Shown in pieces: positions 50,269 to 59,168 of a DNA stretch of 64,000 bases. Origin of the DNA: Dyella nitratireducens (GTDB lineage: Bacteria; Pseudomonadota; Gammaproteobacteria; Xanthomonadales; Rhodanobacteraceae); the NCBI RefSeq assembly GCF_014642835.1, contig NZ_BMJA01000007.1:1-64000 (forward strand), given 5' to 3'. Under the pieces are notes generated by a model that searched no databases, was not told where the DNA came from, and worked only from the letters and a program-made list of their open reading frames with translations. Every line of letters begins with the position of its first letter. Position 1 is the first letter of the stretch. Made by a program: the position numbers and the translations under genes.

Positions 50269-51936
50269 CTACTCCGCCTTTGCCTCTTCCGCCTTCACCG
50301 GTGTCAAGCGCAAATCCTGAAAATCAAAACTGAAATCCGTCAGCGGCGAAATCGGCTCCATGCGCACCTCGCGCACATGGCCGTCCACATCCAGCGCAAA
50401 GTTGACGAAGGCATCCGCATTCAAAGCACGATCATCCCAGCGCACGGTAAACGTATCGTGCTGCCACGGCGTCATCGTTCCCACCAATTGCTCGGTCTTG
50501 CTGAAACGCAAACGCAGCTTGCCGCCTTCGTCACGGATGATGACGTCGCCATACCACGGATCGCGATACGTGCCTGCATAGCTGGCCAGTGACAGCGAAG
50601 GTTTGCTCTTCGCATCGCGCTCAGCTTCATGCTTCTTCCAGCTTTCATCCGCGTTGCCCTGCGCATGCTTTACGGCCTTGTCGTACACCGCCACCCAATC
50701 GGTCTTGGTATTCGGATTGAGATAGGCATCCAGCACACGGTAGGTAACAGCATTGAACGCCGCACCGGATTCCTGGTTGGTCAGCACCACCACGCCCAGC
50801 TTCAAGCCCGGCACCAAGGTAACGCGCGACACCATGCCCGGCCAGCCACCGGTGTGCCATACCAGTTTCTGGCCGTGGTAATCGCTGAGGAACCAGCCTT
50901 CGCCGTAGCCGGAGAAATTCGGCATCAAGGGTTTCAATTCCGGAATCGGCGGGTCTTTCACCGGAATCGGCGTGAGCATCGTCCACATCTGATCCTGGCT
51001 ATCCTGCGAAAACAGATGCTGCGGTTTGCCATCGCTGCCCACACCGGGAAGTTCGCCGCCGTTGAGCTGCACGTTCATCCATTTCGCCAGATCGTGCACG
51101 CTGGCGTAGATGCCGCCGGCACCTGGATTATTGATCCACGCCATCGGCGGCACCGGTTTGAGGTCCTTGAAGTTGTACAGCGCGTGGCCAGTGGCGACAT
51201 CCATGCCCGGCTTTAGATAGGTCATGTCGACCAGCGATTCATCCATGCCCACCGGCTTGAAAATGTGTTCGCGAATGAAATCGGCATAGCGCTGGCCGGA
51301 CACGTTTTCGATCACCAGCGTGGCGACGGCAAACAAAATGTTGTCGTACGCGTAGTGGCTGCGGAATCCGTTGGCGATCGGCACCTTGGCCAGATGCTGC
51401 ACCACTTCCTTGGTGCTGTAGCTGGTCGGTGGCCAGTACAGCAGATCGCCTGCGCCCAGGCTCAAGCCACTGCGATGCGCGAGCAGATCGCGTACGCGCA
51501 TATCGTGCGTGACGTAGGGATCGGACATCTGGAACCACGGCAGGTAATCGGTCACCCGGCCGTCCATATCCAGTTTCTTCTGTTCGGCCAGCATCTGCAG
51601 CGCAGCGGCGGTGAACGCCTTGGTGTTGGAGGCGATCGCGAACAGCGTATGCGCATCCACCTTGTCCGGTTTGCCGGTTTCGCGCAGACCGTAGCCTTGT
51701 TCCAGCACCACCTTGCCGTCCTTCACGATTGCCACGGCAATGCCCGGCACGTGGAAGGTCTTGCGCGTGGCATCCACATACGCGCCGAAGTCCTGCAGCA
51801 TGGGGGGCAAGGCGGTTTGCGCATCTTGCTGGGCAACACTTGTTGCAGGCGATGTATCCCACGCCTGCGCAGAGGCGGCGAAAGCCAGCAAGGCGCAGCA
51901 CCCGGCAACGCGCAGAGACAATGGCGGAAAAGGCAT
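50269..51936 (-). CDS. periplasmic serine beta-lactamase-like hydrolase
   Basis: This 555-residue protein starts at 51936 after GGGGAG. A signal peptide (ending ASAQAW) precedes a class C beta-lactamase/PBP4-like domain: nucleophile SxxK in AIASNTKAFT, YxN in YAYDN and HTGG in VWHTGGWPG. A C-terminal DUF3471-like beta domain follows (about 430-550). Such enzymes are esterases, peptidases or amidases; true antibiotic resistance is unlikely from this architecture. Confidence 0.88.
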   Translation of the reverse strand: MPFPPLSLRVAGCCALLAFAASAQAWDTSPATSVAQQDAQTALPPMLQDFGAYVDATRKTFHVPGIAVAIVKDGKVVLEQGYGLRETGKPDKVDAHTLFAIASNTKAFTAAALQMLAEQKKLDMDGRVTDYLPWFQMSDPYVTHDMRVRDLLAHRSGLSLGAGDLLYWPPTSYSTKEVVQHLAKVPIANGFRSHYAYDNILFAVATLVIENVSGQRYADFIREHIFKPVGMDESLVDMTYLKPGMDVATGHALYNFKDLKPVPPMAWINNPGAGGIYASVHDLAKWMNVQLNGGELPGVGSDGKPQHLFSQDSQDQMWTMLTPIPVKDPPIPELKPLMPNFSGYGEGWFLSDYHGQKLVWHTGGWPGMVSRVTLVPGLKLGVVVLTNQESGAAFNAVTYRVLDAYLNPNTKTDWVAVYDKAVKHAQGNADESWKKHEAERDAKSKPSLSLASYAGTYRDPWYGDVIIRDEGGKLRLRFSKTEQLVGTMTPWQHDTFTVRWDDRALNADAFVNFALDVDGHVREVRMEPISPLTDFSFDFQDLRLTPVKAEEAKAE

Positions 51937-52026
51937 GAAGGCTCCCCTGGACGGCAAAGCCCGCAGTCTAACGTGCCCATGGCCGTCTGCACGCTGCGCC
52001 GAAAGTCACCCCTTGCAGCGAACCAT

Positions 52027-52100
52027 GTAGGTTGGGGTGCAAACCCCAACATTGCCATCTCTAGCAAGATCGCGGTGTTGGGGTTTGCACCCCAACCTAC
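52027..52100. repeat. GTAG-headed palindromic pair, copy 5
   Basis: Inverted arms with a 22-bp spacer. The PD40 gene stop (52103-52105) lies two bases outside the right arm. Confidence 0.92.
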
Positions 52101-52102
52101 GA

Positions 52103-53086
52103 TCATTGAGCGTGATGCGCATCCAGCCACGGCCCCAACGGCACATACCAGATATTGTCGTTGCCGTTGTCCCAGCTCTCCATCCGCGCCAGCGCCGCCC
52201 TGGCCTGTTCTGGCGTGAGCGGAAAACTCAGCTCCGTATGCCTATCGCTGGTGTAGTAAAGCGTGCGGCGATCGGGACCGATGTGCGCACCCCATTGGCT
52301 CCACTTTCCCGGCTTGCCGTTGATGGCTTCACCCAGATCGATCGGCTCGCCCCAATGATCACCATCGCGGAAGGCGATATAGAAATCGCCCATGTCACCC
52401 GCTTTGGCATCAGGGCTCAGGTTGAAAACCATGAAAGATTGATCGGGCGCAATCGCCGGATCATGCGTGGAAGCCAACGAATCGCCAATGGCCACCAAAG
52501 CAGCAGGCTGGTACGCACCATGTACGAACGACGAGCTGTAGATATGGAACACACCCTGCTCGTCCGGATGAATGAAATACAGGCTGCCATCCGCCGCAAT
52601 GCTGGGCGCATAGGTGCGATCGCTGGCGTTGACCGCATCCGGCAAATGCATCGGCGTACCCCAGCCGCCACCCTTGCGATCCACGCGCCACAAATGACCG
52701 CCGCGTCCTGGATAAACCTTGCCATGCACCGTCGCCGCCAATGCATCGGCGCCCGGTTTCACGGGTCGATTGGACACGAACACGAGATAGGAACCATCCG
52801 GCGACATGGTCGGATCGTGATCAAGCCATTGCCCGGAGAAAGGTGCGATATCCGGCTTGGACCATATGCCATGTTCACGATGCGACACCAGGATCATCGA
52901 ACCAACATCGAAGTACACCGTGTTTCCATCTGGCGTAAAGGCAGGACACGCTTCCCCGGCAGGCCCTGAAATCACGCCGGGTGCAAAGACCTGTGGCTGC
53001 GCCACGGGAACGTCTGCGGCAAACAACGAAGAAACTGCACCGAACAAACCGACCGCGACCATCCAGCTCAAAGGCTTGCGGATCAT
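52103..53086 (-). CDS. secreted PD40 beta-propeller protein
   Basis: This is a 327-residue protein. Signal peptide 1-23 (ending LFAAD) is followed by TolB-type PD40 repeats: GEACPAFTPDGNTVYFDVGS, HDPTMSPDGSYLVFVSNRPV, APSIAADGSLYFIHPDEQGV and THDPAIAPDQSFMVFNLSPD. These build a beta-propeller usually involved in binding. No enzyme residues are visible. It is transcribed away from the barnase/barstar genes. Confidence 0.85.
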   Translation of the reverse strand: MIRKPLSWMVAVGLFGAVSSLFAADVPVAQPQVFAPGVISGPAGEACPAFTPDGNTVYFDVGSMILVSHREHGIWSKPDIAPFSGQWLDHDPTMSPDGSYLVFVSNRPVKPGADALAATVHGKVYPGRGGHLWRVDRKGGGWGTPMHLPDAVNASDRTYAPSIAADGSLYFIHPDEQGVFHIYSSSFVHGAYQPAALVAIGDSLASTHDPAIAPDQSFMVFNLSPDAKAGDMGDFYIAFRDGDHWGEPIDLGEAINGKPGKWSQWGAHIGPDRRTLYYTSDRHTELSFPLTPEQARAALARMESWDNGNDNIWYVPLGPWLDAHHAQ

Positions 53087-53225
53087 GTCGTGTTTTCCTG
53101 TGGGATAGGTAGGCGCTATATAGGCCTCGGCATGAGCGGCCGCATGTCCTTAAAGTCATTTCAGTAAACAGGCAGGCGGACGCACAACGCACTACACTGC
53201 GCAGATCGCCAACAAGGAGTCCGCG

Positions 53226-53663
53226 GTGTCTCTGTCTCGCTTCATCCCCCTGGTGCTGCTCGCCGCGCTGATCGGTGTGATCGTGTTCTGGAATCGGCAT
53301 CCGGTGCCGCCGGCCAGCATGGAATCGCATGGCAACGTCGCGCTGCCGGCCGTGGGGCACGACAACTGCCCGTCTGCACGAACCAATCTGCCAAGTTTCA
53401 TGTCGCCGGAAGCCTGCGTGACGCTTACAGCGATCCTGCAAGGTGGCCCGTTCCCGTATACGCAAGACGGCGTGGTGTTCGGTAACTACGAAGGCCTGCT
53501 GCCACAAGAGCCGCGCGGCTATTACCACGAATACACAGTGCCGACGCCCGGCGCGCGCGATCGCGGCGCACGGCGCATCATTACCGGCGGCACGCCGCCC
53601 ACGGTGTTCTATTACACGGATGACCACTACCGCAGCTTCAAGCCGTTCCAGGTGAGCCGATGA
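53226..53663 (+). CDS. barnase-family guanyl ribonuclease
   Basis: This 145-residue protein opens with GTG. One N-terminal hydrophobic helix (about 7-22) acts as a signal or anchor. The C-terminal half matches barnase/N1-T1 ribonucleases: FGNYEGLLPQEPRGYYHEYT (catalytic Glu102), the basic RGARRIITG (Arg116/Arg117) and YYTDDHYRSF (His134). It would cleave RNA after guanosine. It overlaps the barstar-like inhibitor gene by four bases, the usual toxin-immunity layout. Confidence 0.9.
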   Translation: MSLSRFIPLVLLAALIGVIVFWNRHPVPPASMESHGNVALPAVGHDNCPSARTNLPSFMSPEACVTLTAILQGGPFPYTQDGVVFGNYEGLLPQEPRGYYHEYTVPTPGARDRGARRIITGGTPPTVFYYTDDHYRSFKPFQVSR

Positions 53664-54097
53664 GCGCAGAAGGCGCCCTGGATCTCACGCAGGCGAACGA
53701 CGGTGGCGTGTATTTCGTCGACGCAGCCGATTTCGATGCGCTCGTCGCTGCGGCCGAGCAAGGCCAGCTGTATGTATGCCGCACCGATCTCGCCGGCTGC
53801 CATGACAAGGGCGAACTGCTGCGCCGCCTGGCCGCAGCATTGAACGTACCCAACGGCTTCGGCCAGAACTGGGATGCACTGCTGGATACCTTGCGCGACC
53901 TGGAATGGTTGCATGGCGCGGGCCATGTGCTGCTGTTTGATCACGCCAACGATCTGCGTGAAGCCGTCCCCAAAGATTTCGACACCTTGCTGGCGATCCT
54001 GCACGAGTCGGCCCGCTTTGCCATCGACCAGAGCCGACCGTTCTTCGCCTTCCTCAGTCTGCCCGAACACCCGATGACCCTGCCTTCACACCGATGA
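53660..54097 (+). CDS. barstar-family ribonuclease inhibitor
   Basis: This is a 145-residue protein. The barstar fold is recognised in DKGELLRRLAAALNVPNGFG, then QNWDALLDTLRDLEWL, the helix and acidic surface that bind the barnase active site. The N-terminal 45 residues are an extra region (VYFVDAADFDALVAAAEQGQ). It protects the cell from the ribonuclease encoded just upstream. It overlaps that gene at its start and the S4-domain gene at its end by four bases each. Confidence 0.9.
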   Translation: MSAEGALDLTQANDGGVYFVDAADFDALVAAAEQGQLYVCRTDLAGCHDKGELLRRLAAALNVPNGFGQNWDALLDTLRDLEWLHGAGHVLLFDHANDLREAVPKDFDTLLAILHESARFAIDQSRPFFAFLSLPEHPMTLPSHR

Positions 54098-54315
54098 CTC
54101 AACGCATTGCATTCGAACTCGACCGCGACTACGTGGAACTCAATCAATTGCTCAAGCTGACCGGGCTGTGCGACAGCGGTGGGCAAGGCAAGCAGATCGT
54201 TGCCAGTGGCGCGGTTTATGTGGATGGGCAACAGGAGTTGCGCAAGACCTGCAAGATTCACGCAGGGCAGGTGGTGCAGATCGATGATGTGGAGATACAT
54301 GTGGCGGGTGTGTAG
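54094..54315 (+). CDS. S4-domain RNA-binding protein (YbcJ-like)
   Basis: This 73-residue protein is almost entirely one S4 domain: YVELNQLLKLTGLCDSGGQG, then KQIVASGAVYVDGQQELRKT and VQIDDVEIHV. YbcJ-like proteins bind RNA and associate with ribosomes, though the precise role is unclear. The overlap with barstar makes it the third gene of the ribonuclease operon, an unexpected partner. Confidence 0.88.
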   Translation: MTQRIAFELDRDYVELNQLLKLTGLCDSGGQGKQIVASGAVYVDGQQELRKTCKIHAGQVVQIDDVEIHVAGV

Positions 54316-54338
54316 TTCACTCGCGACAGAGGGCTTTC

Positions 54339-54413
54339 GTAGGTTGGGTTAGCGCAGCGTAACCCAACATTTCGCGCAGCATGGTTGGGTTACGCTGCGC
54401 TAACCCAACCTAC
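54339..54413. repeat. variant GTAG-headed palindromic pair
   Basis: Arms GTAGGTTGGGTTAGCGCAGC... and complement around a 10-bp spacer. It has the GTAG/CTAC ends of the common family but a different inner stem. Confidence 0.85.
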
Positions 54414-54480
54414 GATCGGGACGATGTAACCTCACGGCACCGCCTGGCGAATAGCAGACAGGTCCCCACGGAGCCACGCC

Positions 54481-55164
54481 ATGCAAGCCCGTCGTTTTGC
54501 CGCCCTCTCCGCCCTGCTCAGCTTGACCGCGTGCGCCGCCACGGCCAGCAATGCGCCGTTCCCCAATCCCACTTACGACGAGCCCAAGTCCGCCGCGCAC
54601 AGTACGGAAACCGCCGTGCTTGCAGGTGGCTGTTTCTGGGGTATGCAATCGGTGTTCGAACATGTGCACGGCGTACGCCAAGTATGGGCAGGCTACAGCG
54701 GTGGCGATGCCAGCACCGCCCAATACGATACGGTCAGCGAAGGCAATACCGGCCATGCCGAATCAGTGAAGATCGCGTTCGATCCGGCCGTGATCAGTTA
54801 CGGGCAATTGCTGAAAATCTATTTCGCCGTGGCGCATGATCCCACCACGCTCAATCGCCAGGGGCCGGATGCCGGCACGCAATATCGTTCAGAGGTTTTT
54901 TACGCGAACGCGGAGCAAAAGAAAGTTGCGGAGTCTTATATTGCGCAACTCAATGCAGCGAAGGTATTCGACGACGGCATCGTGACACTGGTACAGCCGA
55001 TGACGGGGTTTTATCCGGCCGAGGATTACCACCAGGATTATGCACGCAAGCATCCTGACAACCCGTACATCCTGATCAACGATGCGCCGAAGGTGGCGCA
55101 TTTGAAGCAGGCGTTTCCGGGGATGTATCAGGATGAGCAGATGGTGGTGGATGTGAAGCTATAA
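54481..55164 (+). CDS. msrA: peptide methionine sulfoxide reductase MsrA, lipoprotein form
   Basis: This is a 227-residue protein. A short lipobox-like N-terminus (LSLTACAA) precedes the MsrA domain with catalytic GGCFWGMQ, then GYSGG, GHAESVKI, DPTTLNRQGPDAGTQYRS and QPMTGFYPAEDYHQDY. It reduces methionine-S-sulfoxide, here in the periplasm. The gene ends 14 bp before a GTAG repeat. The first ATG was used; the signal anchors the choice. Confidence 0.93.
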   Translation: MQARRFAALSALLSLTACAATASNAPFPNPTYDEPKSAAHSTETAVLAGGCFWGMQSVFEHVHGVRQVWAGYSGGDASTAQYDTVSEGNTGHAESVKIAFDPAVISYGQLLKIYFAVAHDPTTLNRQGPDAGTQYRSEVFYANAEQKKVAESYIAQLNAAKVFDDGIVTLVQPMTGFYPAEDYHQDYARKHPDNPYILINDAPKVAHLKQAFPGMYQDEQMVVDVKL

Positions 55165-55178
55165 GAACGGGAAGCTGC

Positions 55179-55252
55179 GTAGGTTGGGGTGCAAACCCCA
55201 ACATTCCGATGTGCACATGCATTCAAATGTTGGGGTTCGCACCCCAACCTAC
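55179..55252. repeat. GTAG-headed palindromic pair, copy 6
   Basis: Inverted arms with a 22-bp spacer, between convergent msrA and a GGDEF-EAL gene. The TAG stop of the latter is CTA at 55249-55251 in the right arm. Confidence 0.92.
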
Positions 55253-57996
55253 TTTGGCGGAACGAGCCGCAACCGCGACGGCTCATGCCGCGGATTCGGC
55301 GACAACATCCGCTCGATCTCCACCGGTGGCAAACCACGCGAATAGTAATAACCCTGCCCTTCCGCACAGCCGGCACGCAACAGGAATTCATGCTGTGCGG
55401 CAGTCTCGATCCCTTCGGCGATCGTGCACATGCCCAGGCTCTTGGCGATAGCAAGCATGGCCTCGACGATGGCCACGTCGTTCGCGCTGTCCGGCAGATC
55501 GGTCACGAAGGAGCGATCGATCTTCAGATAATCGATGCCAGAAAGTTTCAGGTACGCCAGCGAGGAATAACCCGTACCGAAATCGTCGATGGCAATGCCG
55601 ATGCCGAGCGCATGCAAGGCATGCATGGTCTGCTCGGTCGCCTCGCCCAGGCGCAGGATCGCGCTTTCGGTGATCTCGAACAGCACGCGCTTGGGCGAGA
55701 TGCCGCTGGCCTGCAGCGCCTGCTTCACGCTGTCGAGAAAACCGGGATGCCCGAACGTCGCTGCCGATGCATTGACCGCCACACGAATCGGCGGCAGCTT
55801 CGCCTGGTCCCACGCGCGAATCTGGTTGCAGACGGCGCGCATCGTCCAGGCATCCAGACGCCGGATCAGGCCAAGGCTTTCGGCCAGCGGGATGAATTCG
55901 TCCGGCATCAACTCGCCGCGTTCGGGGTGGCGCCAGCGGATCAGTGCCTCCACTGCCACGATGCGGCCGGAGCGCAACTCCACACTGGGTTGGAACACGA
56001 GATGGAATTCGTCGCGGATCAGCGCCTGCCGCAAGTCGGCGCCCAGCATCAGGCGCATGCGTGCATCGGCATGCATCAGCGGCGTGTAGAAGCGGAAGGT
56101 GTTGCGTTCCTGCGTTTTCGCCGCATACATCGCCGCATCCGCATTGGCGATCAAGGTGACCGCATCGCTGCCATCCAGTGGATAGCCAGCAATGCCGATG
56201 CTGGCGCTCATCACGATTTCGTAGTCGCCGATCAGCATCGGCTCTGACAAGCTTTGCAACAAACGGCTCGCGAATTGCGCGGCCTGTTCGCGCGTGCGCA
56301 AGCCACCCAGCAACACGGTAAATTCGTCGCCGCCAATGCGGCTGGCCACATCGTTCTCGCCCAATTCGCGGCGGATGCGTTGCGCCACTTTCACCAGCAG
56401 GCGATCGCCGATGGCATGGCTGTAGCTGTCGTTCACCGCCTTGAAAGCATCCAGGTCCACGAACAACACCGCAGCCGCGCCGTTGACGCGTGCTGCCGAT
56501 TCGATGGCCTGCGCACTGTGGCGCTGGAATTCGCTGCGATTGGCGAGGCCCGTAAGCGGATCGTGCGCCACCATGTATTCCAGGCGCTGGCGATCGGCCT
56601 TGCTGCGCGTGATGTCGGTGATCACCGCCACGTAGTGCTGCACGCGCCCTTCGCCGTTGCGGATGGCGCTGATGCTGAGCAGCTCCGGATAGGACGAACC
56701 ATCCGAACGCCAGCTCTGCACCTCGCCCACCCAGTTGCCGCCTTCGGCCACCATTTCCCAGATGGACGCGGGCAGCGGCGAGCCATCCGGCATGCGGCGC
56801 AGTTCGTCGAAACGGTGATGCTGCAAATACGGCAAGGTGTAGCCGGTGATGCGCGTGTGCGCGGCGTTCACCGTGGTCACGCGCCGGTCGGCGTCGGCAA
56901 TGATGACGCCTTCGGCCACGCTAGCCAGCGCTTCGGCAGCAATGCGGCGTTCCTGTTCCATCGCAATGCGATCGGATACATCGCGCATGATCGCCTGGCG
57001 CACCGGTTGCGCACCCCAGGTGGTAAGGCTGCTATGTGTTTCCACGCTACGGATCAGGCCATTGACCGCGCGCAGCAGGCCAATGGTGGAGGAGCCCGCC
57101 GAACGCATGCTGCCTTCCACGAACAGGTCGTGGAAATGCACTCCGATCAATTCATGCGGTTCGCGCCCGGTCCACGTACCGGCCGTGCGATTCGCGCCGA
57201 GAATGCGGCCATGCACTTCGTCCACCATCACAATTGCGTCGGCAGCGCTGTCGAACAGCTGGCGATAACGTTCTTCGGTACCACGAATGCCGGCCAGGAT
57301 GCGCTGGGCCATGCGCACCCACAGCATGGACGCCAACATCGCCGTCACCAGCACGCTGATAAACAGCACCCGGCCCAGCCATGCGGCACCCAAGGCAATC
57401 TGCAATGAGAAATCGTCGCTGCGCGGCTCGATGTAGGTGTTCAGTGCTTCGATGCGCGCGCGTTGCCGCTCGATTTCCCCGGCTGGCGGCACGCCTTGCG
57501 CATAGACCTGCTGCAACTGTCCGGCGATGCCGTTCAATTCCTCGATCGCACCGTCGACCGAGCGCCAATCGCGCAGCGCCGGCCCCACATAGGGCAGCGA
57601 CCCAAAATGGTCGAGGATGAAGACCATGCCCGGGATCGCCGCGGGAATAACCCCGCCGCGCTGGAAAGCCTGATAGACGGCATGCCTGTCGTAATGGCCG
57701 GCGGCGATGGCATCACGCGCCCAGCGGTCCGTACGCACCACATCGTAGTTGCGGCGGAAATTTTCGAGCCGGGCCGGGTCGCCGCTGCGGGCATAGCCGG
57801 CCAGTTCGATCACGGCCTGTTTTTGCGCCTTCGACCACAGGCTTTCGCCGTTCAAGAAACCGGCCAGCGTCACCTGGACTTGCAGCGCCCCCCAGGTCAA
57901 GCACAAAACCAAGCCAACGACCGCCGCCAAGCCGTATGCCAAGGGCATAAGACGCCGTGACAGCGGTCGTTGCGTTGCATGGTGGGCGGTACGCAT
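55249..57996 (-). CDS. membrane PAS-GGDEF-EAL cyclic-di-GMP protein
   Basis: This is a 915-residue protein. Two membrane helices (about 18-45 and 210-232) flank a periplasmic sensing region of about 165 residues. Two PAS domains follow (ERYRQLFDSAADAIVMVDEV..., then EALASVAEGVIIADADRRVT...). The GGDEF domain is intact (SRIGGDEF) but without the RxxD inhibitory site. The EAL domain has VEALIRWRHP and DDFGTGYSSL. It may both make and break cyclic-di-GMP. The TAG stop is inside the GTAG repeat. Confidence 0.9.
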   Translation of the reverse strand: MRTAHHATQRPLSRRLMPLAYGLAAVVGLVLCLTWGALQVQVTLAGFLNGESLWSKAQKQAVIELAGYARSGDPARLENFRRNYDVVRTDRWARDAIAAGHYDRHAVYQAFQRGGVIPAAIPGMVFILDHFGSLPYVGPALRDWRSVDGAIEELNGIAGQLQQVYAQGVPPAGEIERQRARIEALNTYIEPRSDDFSLQIALGAAWLGRVLFISVLVTAMLASMLWVRMAQRILAGIRGTEERYRQLFDSAADAIVMVDEVHGRILGANRTAGTWTGREPHELIGVHFHDLFVEGSMRSAGSSTIGLLRAVNGLIRSVETHSSLTTWGAQPVRQAIMRDVSDRIAMEQERRIAAEALASVAEGVIIADADRRVTTVNAAHTRITGYTLPYLQHHRFDELRRMPDGSPLPASIWEMVAEGGNWVGEVQSWRSDGSSYPELLSISAIRNGEGRVQHYVAVITDITRSKADRQRLEYMVAHDPLTGLANRSEFQRHSAQAIESAARVNGAAAVLFVDLDAFKAVNDSYSHAIGDRLLVKVAQRIRRELGENDVASRIGGDEFTVLLGGLRTREQAAQFASRLLQSLSEPMLIGDYEIVMSASIGIAGYPLDGSDAVTLIANADAAMYAAKTQERNTFRFYTPLMHADARMRLMLGADLRQALIRDEFHLVFQPSVELRSGRIVAVEALIRWRHPERGELMPDEFIPLAESLGLIRRLDAWTMRAVCNQIRAWDQAKLPPIRVAVNASAATFGHPGFLDSVKQALQASGISPKRVLFEITESAILRLGEATEQTMHALHALGIGIAIDDFGTGYSSLAYLKLSGIDYLKIDRSFVTDLPDSANDVAIVEAMLAIAKSLGMCTIAEGIETAAQHEFLLRAGCAEGQGYYYSRGLPPVEIERMLSPNPRHEPSRLRLVPPK

Positions 57997-58084
57997 CTTG
58001 CCCCTATCTTAGAGCCTGTCGTCCACAGTAAAAAAACTGCCGATCCGATGTGTATCGCCCCGCCTAACGTATTACTTAAGCTGC

Positions 58085-58861
58085 TTAAGCGGCCGCTTCA
58101 TTGGCTGCCCATGGGTCACGACGCACATCCAGACACCGATCGAGGGTGATCCTCATACTTACGTAACTACGCTTTACGCATTCCTGCAGATACGCCACTT
58201 CATCCGGACGCGGCGAGGTACCCACCAGGGTACATACGATCTCCAGCGCCTCCCATGGATGAGTATCATCATACGCGGCGTGAAGTTGAAGCCAACGCAA
58301 GGTGCCCGCGCGGCTGGCCTTGGGGAAGCTCTCCGTATAGTCCGCGCTGTCGTAGACCCATTGCGACCATTCCCCCGTTGCCCCTTCCACCGCGTAATTG
58401 GTAGCCAGCATGCCGGCCGCCAACGGACCACTGCGACTCACCTCCTCACACCAGTTGGACAAGGCGTCCGTCCCGTAGGGGGTGGTGCCGTTCAGAACCT
58501 CGGTTTGGGGCACCCCTGCTCCCTCGGCCCAATTGAGCCAGTATTCGGCATGATTCTGCTCCACTCGGATGTTGCGTACCAGCCAGCGGCGGGCCATGTT
58601 TTCGCCCGGGCTGCGGCCGTAACGGGTTTTCAGCAAATTAAGCGCCATATAGCCCGGAAAACGCTCAATCACGGGCCACACGCCTACCATGAAGTCGCGC
58701 GTGCCTGCAGCATCCAGACGGTTCTCGCGCATCAGTGTCCACAGCTCATGCTTCACGACAGCTTGTTTGGTCGGTTCGCAGGCAGCGATCAGGTCTTGCG
58801 CCCAACGCGGGTAGCTGGAAAGTTCGGTCAGCGAGCCGGTGCGTTCGAAATGTGCGTACAT
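58085..58861 (-). CDS. heme-oxygenase-fold diiron protein (TenA/PqqC-like superfamily)
   Basis: This 258-residue, all-helical protein has candidate metal ligands at expected helix positions: VEQNHAEYW (E101, H104), YAVEGATGEW (E159) and LQLHAAYDDTHPWEAL (H194, D198/D199, H201). These are typical of heme-oxygenase-like diiron oxidases (iron-containing redox enzyme family). Known members cleave fatty acids or amino acid derivatives; the substrate here is unknown. GGAG lies before the start. It stands alone between the GGDEF-EAL and propeller genes. Confidence 0.68.
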   Translation of the reverse strand: MYAHFERTGSLTELSSYPRWAQDLIAACEPTKQAVVKHELWTLMRENRLDAAGTRDFMVGVWPVIERFPGYMALNLLKTRYGRSPGENMARRWLVRNIRVEQNHAEYWLNWAEGAGVPQTEVLNGTTPYGTDALSNWCEEVSRSGPLAAGMLATNYAVEGATGEWSQWVYDSADYTESFPKASRAGTLRWLQLHAAYDDTHPWEALEIVCTLVGTSPRPDEVAYLQECVKRSYVSMRITLDRCLDVRRDPWAANEAAA

Positions 58862-59168
58862 ATGTGTGAGTCTCCACTAGGTTACGGGTTAGTTTTGGCC
58901 CGGATGGGGGCCGAACTGGGCGCCGGATGGCAGCCCAGACCCAACATAGTGAGCGCCCTGATACGCCGTTGCGACTCTCCCCATTTCTTGGGCGGAAGCC
59001 CTAGCCAGAGGTTCTAGCCGAAGGCTTGCCGGGTCGAACGCAGACGACCGTCGCACGCAACCACAAAAACCTGGAACACTGTTTCGAGCACCGCTATTCC
59101 CGCGCGAATGACGGCCCCGCCATCACGCGCAGTGCGGGCATGCCAAACGGCATGCCCGCATTCCTGCA
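58862..59168. other. intergenic region, no gene seen
   Basis: About 300 bp. CGGCATGCC-type short palindromes occur near 59140 just after the propeller gene stop, possibly a terminator. No coding frame is supported. Confidence 0.4.

Noticed and set aside
50269-51936. Acquired antibiotic-resistance beta-lactamase
   Set aside because: Length, the HTGG motif and the C-terminal DUF3471-like domain match housekeeping esterase or peptidase relatives rather than clinical enzymes.
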